A stretch of DNA of 64,000 nt. It comes from Gordonia heveisoli (GTDB lineage: Bacteria; Actinomycetota; Actinomycetes; Mycobacteriales; Mycobacteriaceae). Positions 37,791 to 46,682 of this stretch are shown here, one piece after another. The notes under the pieces are model-generated. The model did not search any database and was not told the DNA's origin. It worked only from the letters and a program-made list of their open reading frames with translations. Position 1 is the first letter of the stretch. Each line of letters starts with the position of its first letter. The position numbers and the translations under genes are program-made. Location of the stretch: NCBI RefSeq assembly GCF_030315745.1, contig NZ_JASXSH010000019.1, forward strand, positions 28,046 to 92,045, written 5' to 3'.

Positions 37791-39920
37791 TCAATGCCTT
37801 TCCGTCGGCGGGGTGATGCTGGAGACAGGTTGCCGGTCAGTCGATTCCGAAAGTCCGGAGGTAGCGTTACCGAAGAGCTGGGAGCAGCGTTCGCCCAGCG
37901 CTTCCTCGCTGGTGCCGGTGTGGTCGACGACCGTGATCGCGACCGGATGGGTCGCTTCGGCCCGATTCGCCACGTCACGGCGCACCGCCGATTCGACGAG
38001 CAGACCGTCGGTGTCCGAAGGAGTCCCAGGACCCTCGATCGTGACCTCTACCCCCGCCGCGGTGATCGCACCGAGGTCGGTGCGCAGCCGACGTTTGGAC
38101 ATACCCGTGCAGATCCGCAGGGGCGCACCCGCACCGAGGGCGATGCCGCCCGCGACGAGGATCGCGGTCCGGCCATTGCGGTCCTCACCGGCGACACAGG
38201 TCACCGTCACCTCACCGGAGGCTGCCCGCACCATCAGCTCCTCGTCGAATGTGACGGCGGGGGCGGCGGTAACCGCGTCCGCGACCTCCCGGTCCGCCGC
38301 GTCGACATAGATGAAGTCGGCCATCGCATTGATCGCCATCTCATCGAGATCGGCGGCCGGATCGGTGTTGAAGCGACACAACACCGAGACCGCACCGACG
38401 CCCGGAAGCCGGGCGCCCAGTCCGTTGAGCTTCTCCACCGCCGAGGCCATCGCCGCCAGATCCGGGATAACCGGGACCCCGACCTCCAACGTCTTCTCTT
38501 TCGCCGCCGCGGGCAGGATACCGGCCAGGACGACGTCGTAACCGCGTGCGGCGGCGACCATCAGCCGGTGCCGCACGAGCAGGTGGTCGACGTCGGCGTC
38601 CAGGTCGGTCACCACGAGCATCACGCGATTCTCGGTTCCGGCGGCAAGCGCGCGACGTTCGGCGGCGGCGATGTCGTTGGCGACCACCGTATCGGGATAG
38701 ACAAGGCGCAGAAGGGGTTCGGTGAGGATGGTGGTGATGAGTGCCATCAGTACCATCATCGAGAACAGATCGGTCGTCAGTACGCCGAGCGTCAGACCGG
38801 CGTTCAGGATCACCAGTTCGGTGAGGCCGCGGGTATTCATCAACACGGCGATGGCCGCGCTCTGCCGACCGGGAATCGACGCGGAGCGGGCCCCGATATA
38901 GGCGCCGGCGAACTTGCCCGCGATCGCCACCAGCAGGATCAGCACCAGCTGCCACAGACCGGCCGGGCCGAGGTCACCCAGATGCACCGCGAATCCGGTC
39001 ACCACGAAGAACATCGGCAGCAACAGCAGCACGCTGGCCTGTTCCAGCCGCTCCAGGATCTCCCGATGCAGTTGTTCGGCACCGACCTTGGGCATCATCG
39101 CGCCGAACAGGAACGCTCCGAAGATCTGGTGGATGCCGATCACGTCGGTGATGGTGGCCGAGGCGAACAGCCCGACCAGGATGACGGCGAGGATATCCGG
39201 CGTCATCCGGCCCGCGCGGCTGCGCCAGGCCACCAGACGCGCCAGCAGCGGCCGGATCACCCAGAACATGACCGCCGCATAGAGCAGCGAGAAGCCAACG
39301 ATGCGAGCAACTTCCAGCGGACTACCGCCACTGATGATGGCGATGACGAAGGCCAGCAGCGTCCAGGCGACCACATCATCGATGGCGGCCGCGGCCAGGC
39401 TGAACACCCCGGGTACCGTCCGCATCATCCCCCGGTCGGTGAGGATCCGCGCCAGCACCGGGAAGGCGGTGATGGACATGGCGATTCCGAGGAAGAGCGC
39501 GAAGGCCAGAAAGCTGATCTGCTCCCCGTCGACGGTGTCGTGATACGAGTACAGGACGACGGCGAGGAGCGCGCCGAGCGCGAAGGGCGCCGCGATCGAG
39601 CACAGCGAGATCGACGCAGAGGCGCGTTCACGCCCCCTGGTCAGGCGCATGTCGAGCTCGAGGCCGACGATGAACATGAAGAGCACCAGGCCGATCTGGG
39701 CCAGCGCGTTCAGTTGCGGACGGACATCCATCGGGAACAGCCAGGTGTCGATGTCACCGGGAAACAGACCCAAGAGGCTGGGCCCCAGGGCGATCCCGAC
39801 CGCGATCTCACCGACGACCGGCGGCTGACGCAACATCACCGCGATCCGGCCGCCGATGCGCGCGGCGGCGATGATGACGGCGACGTCGAGCAGCAGGAAG
39901 GTGATCATGTGCTTGTCCAC
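37791..39920 (-). CDS. Cation/proton antiporter (CPA2) with large cytoplasmic domain
   Basis: Protein of 709 residues. The first 395 form about twelve membrane helices of a CPA2 Na+(K+)/H+ exchanger (LPxxLF-type start, AAAAIDDVVAW with the acidic pair, MNTRGLTELVIL). The last 310 residues are a soluble tail with two Usp-like alpha/beta parts that probably binds nucleotide. GTG 39920 is preferred because AGGAGAGG sits eight bases upstream, inside the spacer after the FHA stop. The operon with kinase-like and FHA proteins suggests ion flux controlled by phosphorylation-type signalling. Confidence 0.86.
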   Translation of the reverse strand: MDKHMITFLLLDVAVIIAAARIGGRIAVMLRQPPVVGEIAVGIALGPSLLGLFPGDIDTWLFPMDVRPQLNALAQIGLVLFMFIVGLELDMRLTRGRERASASISLCSIAAPFALGALLAVVLYSYHDTVDGEQISFLAFALFLGIAMSITAFPVLARILTDRGMMRTVPGVFSLAAAAIDDVVAWTLLAFVIAIISGGSPLEVARIVGFSLLYAAVMFWVIRPLLARLVAWRSRAGRMTPDILAVILVGLFASATITDVIGIHQIFGAFLFGAMMPKVGAEQLHREILERLEQASVLLLLPMFFVVTGFAVHLGDLGPAGLWQLVLILLVAIAGKFAGAYIGARSASIPGRQSAAIAVLMNTRGLTELVILNAGLTLGVLTTDLFSMMVLMALITTILTEPLLRLVYPDTVVANDIAAAERRALAAGTENRVMLVVTDLDADVDHLLVRHRLMVAAARGYDVVLAGILPAAAKEKTLEVGVPVIPDLAAMASAVEKLNGLGARLPGVGAVSVLCRFNTDPAADLDEMAINAMADFIYVDAADREVADAVTAAPAVTFDEELMVRAASGEVTVTCVAGEDRNGRTAILVAGGIALGAGAPLRICTGMSKRRLRTDLGAITAAGVEVTIEGPGTPSDTDGLLVESAVRRDVANRAEATHPVAITVVDHTGTSEEALGERCSQLFGNATSGLSESTDRQPVSSITPPTERH

Positions 39921-39934
39921 GACGCGTCCTCTCC

Positions 39935-41554
39935 TCAGACCCGCGCGTGCGGTGATTCGAAGATGAAGTGCCGTCCGCCGATTCGCACATGGGACCCTGG
40001 GGCCAGCACGTGGGCACGACGTGCGGGCAGTCGTGTCTCGCCAGGGCCTACCTGCGGGTCGACGACGAAGGTTCCGTTGGCCGAACCGAGGTCGACGACC
40101 TGGACGGTCCACTCCACCAGCTGGATCTCGATGTGACGCCGCGACATCTGCCCCGATTCGTCCGGTACCTGGATCGGTCGTGGCGCGCCGGGCCCTCGCG
40201 GAGCGCCCGGCTCACGGCCGATCACCAGATTCTCGTCGAGCAGGTAGGTGGAACCGTTGTCGAGTAGCAGCCAGCCCAGCGGCGGGCGTTCCCCCTCGAC
40301 CAGGATGCCGGTCAGCTGGTCCATCCGGATGCCGCAGACACCGCACAGCCACGACTGCGGATGATTGAGATGTCCCCGGGAACACCGGATTCCGTGGACA
40401 TGTGCTCGGGCCTCGACTTTGACGACCTCGGTCGCGGGGCGCTGATGCTCCTGCATGGGCAGCGGCGCCCGCCCTTCGGGGGTCTCGGCTTCGGCTGCCC
40501 GCGCAGGCTTCCCGGGATGCCGCGGCGGCGGCGGAACCGGCGGACGGCGACCACCACGTGGCGGTTCGGAGGCCTGCTGGCCGGGCCGGGCACGTTCCGG
40601 CTCGGGAAGAGGCCGCCGCTCACCGGCATCGAGGGGCGAGGACACCTCGCCCGACGCCCGGCCGAGTGGCGTGGACCGAAAAGGTTGCGCGGACTCCGGC
40701 TCGACGTCCGGTCCGACGTCCGCCGACTCCCCGAGGTCGGGTGCCGCCGCACGGTGCCCGACCTCGTCGGATTCTGCGTCATGCGGCGGGCCCGCCTCGT
40801 CGGCCTCCTCGTCGTCGCCGAAGATGTCGGCGGCCGACATCTTCGCCGTCGAGGCCGGTGGCGCGTCCGACACCATGGCGCCGGAATCGTCGGCGGTGCT
40901 GGTGTCTACGCTGCTGTCCACGGCGGCCACTGCGTCGTGATCAGAAACTGCGTCGTGATCAGAAACTGCGTCGTGATCAGATTTGGCCACGTCCTCGGCC
41001 GGCACCGCGGCGCGGACCCGCCGCGGCGGCACGGCCATGTCGTGGATCTCGGTGCCACGCAGCCCCAATGGCGTGTGGAGCAGCGCACCCGCCGCCGGGA
41101 CCACACCGTCCACGAGATCGAAGCGCTCGTCTCCCGGTTCAGCGGGCACCGTGTCAGCGAGATAGAGACCGAGTCCCTCGATCGGCCAGACGATCGCGCG
41201 GTCGAAGGGTTGATCGGCATCGGGCCGAATCCGTTCCCCGTCGGCCTCGGCGAAGACACGACCGGAGAGGTAGATCGCGATCCCGGCGCTATCGGGTGCC
41301 GCGAAGGCGATGTCGACGATCGTGTCGGCGGTCGCCACGAGTTCGGCCAGACGCCGGACCAGATGCCGCCCTCGCCGAGGTCCGCGGTCGGGTACCGCCA
41401 CGGCCGCCTCAATCCCGTTCAGCTCGTCGAGCAACGCCGGGCCGACATTCGGTCCGACCACGGCCAGGAAGGTGGATCTGCGCAGCACGACACCCTCACC
41501 GGCCACCAGGGTCACCGTTGGGGTCACACTCGGAGCTTGCGGTCCGGTAGTCAA
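39935..41554 (-). CDS. FHA-domain protein with zinc ribbon
   Basis: Protein of 539 residues. The N-terminal domain (about 1-160) is an alpha/beta region I cannot name. A long disordered acidic and Pro-rich linker follows (about 165-385), then a Cys/His zinc-ribbon-like motif (CSRGH followed by CGVCG) and a C-terminal FHA domain (about 435-535; VIGREPG, SRRHIEI, DLGSANGTF) that should bind phosphothreonine. The start is TTG 41554 with a full AAGGAGGT site, and TTGA overlaps the upstream stop. It may read signals from a kinase elsewhere, since its operon kinase looks inactive. Confidence 0.83.
   Translation of the reverse strand: MTTGPQAPSVTPTVTLVAGEGVVLRRSTFLAVVGPNVGPALLDELNGIEAAVAVPDRGPRRGRHLVRRLAELVATADTIVDIAFAAPDSAGIAIYLSGRVFAEADGERIRPDADQPFDRAIVWPIEGLGLYLADTVPAEPGDERFDLVDGVVPAAGALLHTPLGLRGTEIHDMAVPPRRVRAAVPAEDVAKSDHDAVSDHDAVSDHDAVAAVDSSVDTSTADDSGAMVSDAPPASTAKMSAADIFGDDEEADEAGPPHDAESDEVGHRAAAPDLGESADVGPDVEPESAQPFRSTPLGRASGEVSSPLDAGERRPLPEPERARPGQQASEPPRGGRRPPVPPPPRHPGKPARAAEAETPEGRAPLPMQEHQRPATEVVKVEARAHVHGIRCSRGHLNHPQSWLCGVCGIRMDQLTGILVEGERPPLGWLLLDNGSTYLLDENLVIGREPGAPRGPGAPRPIQVPDESGQMSRRHIEIQLVEWTVQVVDLGSANGTFVVDPQVGPGETRLPARRAHVLAPGSHVRIGGRHFIFESPHARV
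40931..40981 (-). repeat. 18-base tandem repeat in the FHA linker
   Basis: Two full 18-base units (40931-40948, 40949-40966) and a partial third, encoding repeated Ser-Asp-His-Asp-Ala-Val in the disordered linker of the FHA protein. In-frame expansion is possible without loss of the reading frame. Confidence 0.9.
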
Positions 41555-41988
41555 AAGAACCGACCTCCTTGGAATCGCCAGTGCGGAAACGGCACTCGCA
41601 GTGGACCGTTGACCACGATCCACACGAGCAGCCAGGTGGAGATGAACTGGATGCAGAAGACGAGCGGGGTCAGTTCGACATCGTCGGGGAGCACCGGCAC
41701 GTACTTCAGGAACAACCAGACGGCGATACCCTCGTTGATCGCGGTGAGGAGACCGAACAGGGTGGGCCAGTCCTTCTCCCAGCGAAACTGCTGCAGCAAG
41801 TGATACAGGAACTCCCAGGCGATACCCAACACGATGACTGTGACGAGTACCGTGAACGCGACCTGATAACTGGTGGCGAGTGGGGCGTCGTCGGGCAGGA
41901 ATGGCGCCAGGATGATCGTCCACAGGCCGCCGAGGATGCCGAGGACGAGAACACGGGTCTGGATGCGACCCCACAGGGTGGGCAACAT
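41551..41988 (-). CDS. Small polytopic membrane protein, unknown function
   Basis: Protein of 145 residues with four predicted membrane segments (about 12-32, 42-64, 78-98 and 105-125). A cytoplasmic loop includes QQFRWEKDWPT. Its stop overlaps the FHA start (TTGA), and it begins three bases after the oxidoreductase stop, so its product is probably made together with both neighbours. I do not recognise the family. It may anchor the FHA or FAD protein to the membrane. Confidence 0.75.
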   Translation of the reverse strand: MLPTLWGRIQTRVLVLGILGGLWTIILAPFLPDDAPLATSYQVAFTVLVTVIVLGIAWEFLYHLLQQFRWEKDWPTLFGLLTAINEGIAVWLFLKYVPVLPDDVELTPLVFCIQFISTWLLVWIVVNGPLRVPFPHWRFQGGRFF

Positions 41989-41991
41989 GGA

Positions 41992-43713
41992 TCAGTCCAC
42001 CCCCTTGTGGTTGACCCAGCGCCACCATTGCCGGAACGACCGCATGGGGCCCAGCTTCTTACAGAAGCCTTGCCGGACAAGATCGTCGGCGATCTCCTGA
42101 GCGGCGATCTGTAGCCCGAGAAACGTATCGACTCCGGGGAAGTACCCACCGAGAGTGGCACTGCCGGACGCGTAGATCTTGCCGCCGCCGCTCCGTGTAC
42201 CCCGAAGCTCGAAATCCCGCTCGACGTCCATTCGGCCGACCGGGTTGAGTCCCGCACCCGTGTGGTCGAGGAGATCGGCGAGAAGACGGTGTTCACGAAC
42301 ATCGGCTTCGAGCCCCGTGCAATCGATGACATAGTCGGCGAACAATTCGAAGGTGCCGTCCGGCCGCGGGGTCTGGGCGATCGGGGCGTGCGGATCGACT
42401 CGCACCGTCGTCATCACACCCTGACCACCGGGTGCGGGCACCAGACTCTCCGCCTTGCCCACGGCGACCTGATACCAGCCTTCGGCACGTCCACGGCGCA
42501 ACTGCTCCTGCCAGTTGTCGCGCACCGGGGTGTTGGTGCCGCCCATCTCCTTGTACGCCGCAGCGCGTTCATGGCCTTCGAGTTTGCGCATCCGCTCCTT
42601 GAGCTGTCCGCCCCAGACCGACTTCGGATAGTTGAACCCTTGGTAGGCCCAACCGTCTTTCCCTTTGCGCCGCATGAAGATATGTGGCCCGTGACTCTTG
42701 TCCACATAGGTCCGGAACAGATGCACGATCTGGGTTTGCAGGCCAAGCCGATCCCGGTCGTCGATCAGCCTCTGCAAGACGCGGGAGGCCACGATCCCCG
42801 CGCCGCGAATCATCACCGTGCCCGGCTTGCGTTGCAGCGACTGGTAGATGTGCTCATGTGGTTCGTAGGCGTTGACGACCTTACTGGCGTCGCGATACTT
42901 CTCCCGGAATGCCTGCAGATCCGGCAGAAGTTTGATGCCCGGATAGCCGATCGCCACATGCACCCACTGGCTGCGGAAGGCCACCCGCTTGGTCGGCGCG
43001 CTGCCGGGTGTGGGGGTGAGGATGGTGAAATAGCCTCCGGCGGCGCGGCGCCGGATCATCCGGACCTGACCGCGGTGCAGACTCTGCAGATAGCCGATCC
43101 GCTGGCATTCCCGTTCCATCGACTCGAAGGCGTGACCTGCCTTCGGCGTGTAGAAGTTGGCGAACTCGGGCTCTACCAGCACATTCCACAGCGGGCCGAG
43201 CTTCTTCTCACGCCAGGCTTCGCGTACCGCATACGACGGGAAGCCCCAGATATTGTCCGGGGTCGACGCCGAATCCGACCGCAGCCGTTCGGTTCGCGGG
43301 ATCTGCGACACCCGCGTCAGGTATTCATAACTGTGCCACGGCACATCCTGCGGGCCGAGAATCGCGATCCGATCGATCGGGACACCACTGATGCGCAGGT
43401 AGTCGACGGTGACGAAGGACCCGATGCCCGACCCGACGGTCACGAACGGGACGTCGACGATCGGGATCCCGGCACTCTCGACCATCTGGTCGGTCCAGAA
43501 GTCGGTGTTGATGAGTTCGTCGGTGAGGTCGCCCCCGCGCACCGGACCACCGGGGCCGGGAGTCCCCCGCCGTGGCGGCGGACCGCCGGGACCCGGGCGG
43601 GGCGGCACTCCGGGTGGCGGCCCCGGACGCCGTACCGGTGGCAACCGCACCGGATCCGATCCGGGGGCCGGCGCGATCCGCGTCGGCCGCTCGGGCGGGC
43701 GCGGCGCACTCAT
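41992..43713 (-). CDS. FAD/NAD(P)-binding oxidoreductase-like protein
   Basis: Protein of 573 residues. A Pro/Gly/Arg-rich N-terminal tail of about 60 residues is likely disordered. A Rossmann dinucleotide site follows (PFVTVGSGIGSFVTVDYLR), then a second nucleotide-binding segment (TVMIRGAGIVASRVLQRL) and a late ADYVIDCTGLEAD motif, as in flavoprotein monooxygenases and lysine/ornithine N-hydroxylase-like enzymes. ATG 43713 is first in the operon that continues with the membrane, FHA, antiporter and kinase-like genes. The substrate is unknown; a redox sensor role for the operon is conceivable. Confidence 0.78.
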   Translation of the reverse strand: MSAPRPPERPTRIAPAPGSDPVRLPPVRRPGPPPGVPPRPGPGGPPPRRGTPGPGGPVRGGDLTDELINTDFWTDQMVESAGIPIVDVPFVTVGSGIGSFVTVDYLRISGVPIDRIAILGPQDVPWHSYEYLTRVSQIPRTERLRSDSASTPDNIWGFPSYAVREAWREKKLGPLWNVLVEPEFANFYTPKAGHAFESMERECQRIGYLQSLHRGQVRMIRRRAAGGYFTILTPTPGSAPTKRVAFRSQWVHVAIGYPGIKLLPDLQAFREKYRDASKVVNAYEPHEHIYQSLQRKPGTVMIRGAGIVASRVLQRLIDDRDRLGLQTQIVHLFRTYVDKSHGPHIFMRRKGKDGWAYQGFNYPKSVWGGQLKERMRKLEGHERAAAYKEMGGTNTPVRDNWQEQLRRGRAEGWYQVAVGKAESLVPAPGGQGVMTTVRVDPHAPIAQTPRPDGTFELFADYVIDCTGLEADVREHRLLADLLDHTGAGLNPVGRMDVERDFELRGTRSGGGKIYASGSATLGGYFPGVDTFLGLQIAAQEIADDLVRQGFCKKLGPMRSFRQWWRWVNHKGVD

Positions 43714-43907
43714 CGTCGAGTCCTGGGAACTGCGTGGAGCCCACGACCACACCTGCCGACGCCGCGAGGCCCAGACTGCTTGTGCCCGGCGGACTCAGCG
43801 CCGATCAGCATCGTTCCTCCAGGTGATTCCGGCAGCCTTCGACCGCCTCACCATAACCCGAAAATGCCCCGCCAGCAGGCACAACCGGTCAATCGGAGGA
43901 CAGCCGA

Positions 43908-44156
43908 TCAGCTTAGGTGCGCGTACTTTCTCCGGAACCGTTCGACTCGTCCGAGCGAGTCCATCACCCGGTCTCGTCCCGTCCAGAAGGGGTGCGACGC
44001 TGCCGAGACCTCGACGACGATCAACGGATACTCACCGCCGTCGCGCCACGTAGTCGTGGCCGAGGAGGTCGCGGTCGATCGGGTGAGGAACTCCTCACCG
44101 GTGACCGCATCCCGGAAGACCACCGGGTGATAGTCGGGATGGAGATCGGATTTCAT
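43908..44156 (-). CDS. rpmE2: 50S ribosomal protein L31 type B (zinc-independent)
   Basis: Protein of 82 residues. It has the type B layout ([13 protein letters not shown] start, [17 protein letters not shown]) and lacks the CxxC zinc motif of ordinary L31. It replaces the zinc form of L31 when zinc is scarce. The ATG overlaps the CobW-like stop as ATGA, so it is coupled to that gene and falls under the same Zur-like control region. Confidence 0.95.
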   Translation of the reverse strand: MKSDLHPDYHPVVFRDAVTGEEFLTRSTATSSATTTWRDGGEYPLIVVEVSAASHPFWTGRDRVMDSLGRVERFRRKYAHLS

Positions 44157-45568
44157 GGTTGTTCCTTTCCTCGGAGACCGATGTCGGACTGGGTATCCCG
44201 GCCGATGCCACCGTCGCCGGGCGCGTCTGGCTCGAGATCGGTACAGGGATCGCGGTGAAACTCGCCGAACGGGTCGGGATAGCGTGCCCAGCGGTCGGCG
44301 CCAGCGGCGAGTTCGGTGTCATCGAGGCAGGCGTCGCGCAGCACCTGCTGGATATGCGTCGGGTCGGCGCGATCGACGAGCACGACCAGCGCCGAATGCC
44401 GGTCACCGTGCCCCGGGTCCCAGCGGAGTGCGGCCATCACCTGCCGGTCGGTGGGCAATCGCGCGATGTCGTCGTCGGACATCGCCGCCACCCACCGGTC
44501 GTCGACGTCGATTCGCAATGCGCCGCCGGCCGATTCCAGCCACATCATCCGATCCGGCCGAGTGGCCAGCCAGACCCGGCCGCGGGCGCGCACCACACCC
44601 TCGAGTAGCTCGTCGAGCGCCGCGTGCAGGCGCTGCGGATGGAAGGGTCGATCGGCGTGGAATTCGACGAGTTCCACACCGCAGTCGGCGCCGAGTTCGG
44701 GCTGTCGGGCCAGCAGCGATCCATGCCGGTCATCGGGGCGGCCCCGCCGCGCATCCGGGCCGATCGCCGCGAGCAGCGCCGAGATCCGCGGCGCGGTCAT
44801 CGGCCGCTGCGGGAGCTCGATCATGATCGGCGCACCGGGGGCGAGGCGCGACAGTACCGCCATGGTCCGCGCGGACTGCCAGTGATCACGCACCGCAGGG
44901 TCCGCGGCAGCCACCACCAGCGCGTCGGCGAAAGCCACCTGCCCCACCGCCACCTGCGCAAGCGTCCGATCGTCGTCGAGGTCCGGCGTTGTCTCCCAGT
45001 CGCTTTGCCCTTCCCCGACGGCATCCCCGAACGGGTTACCGTCCGGGTCCCAGTCCTCCAGTCCGGCGAGCACACCGGATTCGGCCAGGGTGAGGTCACC
45101 GGTGGCCGACTCCAGCCAGTCCTCTTCGCGGATGCAGGCAAGTGTGGAATCGACGCGAACGTCGCGTCCGGCCGGGCCGTCGACGAAACCCGGCATCCCG
45201 GTGACGACGACCTCGTCGATCGCGGCACTCACCTCAGCCGGTTCCAGCGCCGGATCGAGGATCAGCACGATCCGGGCCACCTGCTCACGCCGGTGCAGTG
45301 CACGCAACAGCGGGAGCAGGTGGCCGCGCAGCGTGCAGGAGACGCAACCGTGGTCGAGCTCGACGCGAGTCACGCGGTACGACTCGACGCCGTCGGGTCC
45401 CACCGAGCGCACGGTCGCGATGACGATGCCCGCCCCGAGCAAGCGCAGATCGTGATGCACCAGCACGGTTCCGGGGGCGGCACACGCGTCGGCGACACGT
45501 CCGACCGCGCCGCGGTCGAAGCCGCACAGCAGGGTGACCGGAGTCCTGTTATTGGAAACAATTTCCAT
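44153..45568 (-). CDS. CobW/COG0523-like protein with degenerate P-loop (MRF-like)
   Basis: Protein of about 471 residues of the CobW family found next to zinc-free ribosomal genes in mycobacteria. The usual P-loop GxxxxGKT is replaced ([13 protein letters not shown]), and the metal motif CxCC is CVSC in GCVSCTLRG. The C-terminal CobW domain is present ([19 protein letters not shown]). The mycobacterial counterpart of this gene, MRF, recruits the hibernation factor MPY to ribosomes under zinc starvation, so the same role is likely. ATG 45568 matches expected homolog starts; a GTG at 45586 is in frame upstream. Confidence 0.83.
   Translation of the reverse strand: MEIVSNNRTPVTLLCGFDRGAVGRVADACAAPGTVLVHHDLRLLGAGIVIATVRSVGPDGVESYRVTRVELDHGCVSCTLRGHLLPLLRALHRREQVARIVLILDPALEPAEVSAAIDEVVVTGMPGFVDGPAGRDVRVDSTLACIREEDWLESATGDLTLAESGVLAGLEDWDPDGNPFGDAVGEGQSDWETTPDLDDDRTLAQVAVGQVAFADALVVAAADPAVRDHWQSARTMAVLSRLAPGAPIMIELPQRPMTAPRISALLAAIGPDARRGRPDDRHGSLLARQPELGADCGVELVEFHADRPFHPQRLHAALDELLEGVVRARGRVWLATRPDRMMWLESAGGALRIDVDDRWVAAMSDDDIARLPTDRQVMAALRWDPGHGDRHSALVVLVDRADPTHIQQVLRDACLDDTELAAGADRWARYPDPFGEFHRDPCTDLEPDAPGDGGIGRDTQSDIGLRGKEQP
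45553..45567. promoter_or_regulatory. Candidate Zur box 1
   Basis: TGGAAACAATTTCCA, with perfectly inverted TGGAAA and TTTCCA arms, overlaps the start of the CobW-like gene. It fits the pattern TGNNAANNATTNNCA shared with the second box 53 bases away. Confidence 0.68.
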
Positions 45569-45605
45569 TTGCACGTCCGCCACGCTACCGTGGCAGGCGC
45601 ATAAA

Positions 45606-45620
45606 TGCGAATCATTGTCA
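45606..45620. promoter_or_regulatory. Candidate Zur box 2
   Basis: TGCGAATCATTGTCA, which reads TGACAATGATTCGCA on the other strand, lies 52 bases before rpmB. It resembles actinobacterial Zur sites (TGAAAATNATTTTCA type) and follows the same TGNNAANNATTNNCA pattern as box 1. Repression by zinc-loaded Zur of both divergent operons is the likely function. Confidence 0.75.
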
Positions 45621-45672
45621 TTAAGGATCGAGGTTCCCGCCTCGGTGCCGCCGCTCACATCAGGAGGACTCC

Positions 45673-45909
45673 ATGGCCGCACGCTGCCAGGTCACCGGTG
45701 CCACACCGGGATTCGGAAAGAAGGTGTCACACTCGCATCGGCGGACCTCCCGCCGATGGAATCCGAACATCCAACGCCGCCGCTTCTACCTGCCCGCGGA
45801 GGGACGCAGCATCACCCTCGACGTCAGCGTCCGCGGACTGCGCACCATCGACCGGCACGGCATCGAGGCCGTCGTCGCCCGACTGCGGGCACAGGGTCAG
45901 CGAATCTGA
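45673..45909 (+). CDS. rpmB: 50S ribosomal protein L28, zinc-independent paralog
   Basis: L28 of 78 residues in the cysteine-poor (C-) form: only Cys5 remains, where the zinc form carries two CxxC pairs. The L28 core is clear ([30 protein letters not shown]). AGGAGG lies just upstream of the ATG. It is the first gene of a four-gene plus-strand unit and overlaps rpmG by TGATG. Confidence 0.94.
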   Translation: MAARCQVTGATPGFGKKVSHSHRRTSRRWNPNIQRRRFYLPAEGRSITLDVSVRGLRTIDRHGIEAVVARLRAQGQRI

Positions 45910-46073
45910 TGGCGCGCAACGAACTTCGACCCATCGTCAAACTTCGATCCACCGCGGGCACCGGCTACACGTATGTGACTCGCAAGAACCGGCGCAACGA
46001 CCCCGACCGGATGGTCCTGCGCAAATACGACCCCATTGCCCGACGTCACGTCGACTTCCGAGAGGACCGCTGA
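45909..46073 (+). CDS. rpmG: 50S ribosomal protein L33, zinc-independent paralog
   Basis: L33 of 54 residues with no cysteine at all, where the zinc form has two CxxC pairs. [20 protein letters not shown] and [14 protein letters not shown] are the family core. It is joined to rpmB and rpsN by TGATG overlaps on both sides. Confidence 0.94.
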   Translation: MARNELRPIVKLRSTAGTGYTYVTRKNRRNDPDRMVLRKYDPIARRHVDFREDR

Positions 46074-46378
46074 TGGCGAAGAAGGCCAAGATCATCCGCA
46101 ACGAACAGCGTCGAGCGCTCGTCGAGCGCTATGCCGAGCGCCGGGCCGGATATAAGCGGACCATCGCCGACCCGAGCTCGACTGCGGCCCAGCGCAGGCA
46201 GGCCCAGCGCGACCTGCAGGCACTCCCCCGCGACGCCAGTCCGACCCGCATACGCAACCGTGACGCGATCGACGGCCGGCCGCGCGGATACATCGGCAAA
46301 GCCGGGGTGTCACGCATCAGATTCCGCGAGCTCGCCCACCGCGGCGAGTTGCCGGGTATTCACAAATCCAGCTGGTGA
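46073..46378 (+). CDS. rpsN: 30S ribosomal protein S14, zinc-independent paralog
   Basis: S14 of 101 residues, the long cysteine-free form ([20 protein letters not shown] near the middle and a [11 protein letters not shown] end). The zinc form in actinobacteria is 61 residues with two CxxC pairs. It is expressed with L28 and L33 to keep ribosomes assembling when zinc runs out. Confidence 0.95.
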   Translation: MAKKAKIIRNEQRRALVERYAERRAGYKRTIADPSSTAAQRRQAQRDLQALPRDASPTRIRNRDAIDGRPRGYIGKAGVSRIRFRELAHRGELPGIHKSSW

Positions 46379-46417
46379 CCGTCGCCGTCCAGCACACGAC
46401 CACTCCCGGAGAAGATC

Positions 46418-46666
46418 ATGCCGAGCAAATCCTCACCCCGCCGTCGACCGATCGCCGAACCCGTTCGGCGCAAACGTCATCCGATCGCCGATGATCATCC
46501 GATCGACTACAAGGACATCGCCCTGTTGCGACAGTTCCTCACCGACCGCGGCAAGATCCGCAGTCGCCGGGTCACCGGACTGTCCCCGCAGCAGCAACGT
46601 CAGGTCGCCACCGCGATCCGCAATGCCCGCGAGATGGCCTTGCTGCCCTACGGTTCGGCGCGTTGA
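46418..46666 (+). CDS. rpsR: 30S ribosomal protein S18, zinc-independent paralog
   Basis: S18 of 82 residues without cysteine. The core is [19 protein letters not shown] followed by [25 protein letters not shown] precedes the ATG by a few bases. It is the last gene of the zinc-starvation unit and is convergent with the NhaP-type antiporter gene 16 bases away. Confidence 0.95.
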   Translation: MPSKSSPRRRPIAEPVRRKRHPIADDHPIDYKDIALLRQFLTDRGKIRSRRVTGLSPQQQRQVATAIRNAREMALLPYGSAR

Positions 46667-46682
46667 GCGACCACACTCGTCG

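Noticed and set aside
37782..40136. Long plus-strand frame opposite the antiporter gene
   Set aside because: Its product is a low-complexity His/Arg/Asp/Gln-rich chain, the mirror of a membrane protein; the minus-strand antiporter has clear helices and motifs.
35417..43713. Type VII secretion or phage-defence island
   Set aside because: No EccC-type ATPase, WXG100 protein, nuclease or other effector was seen; FHA and kinase folds alone do not support either reading.
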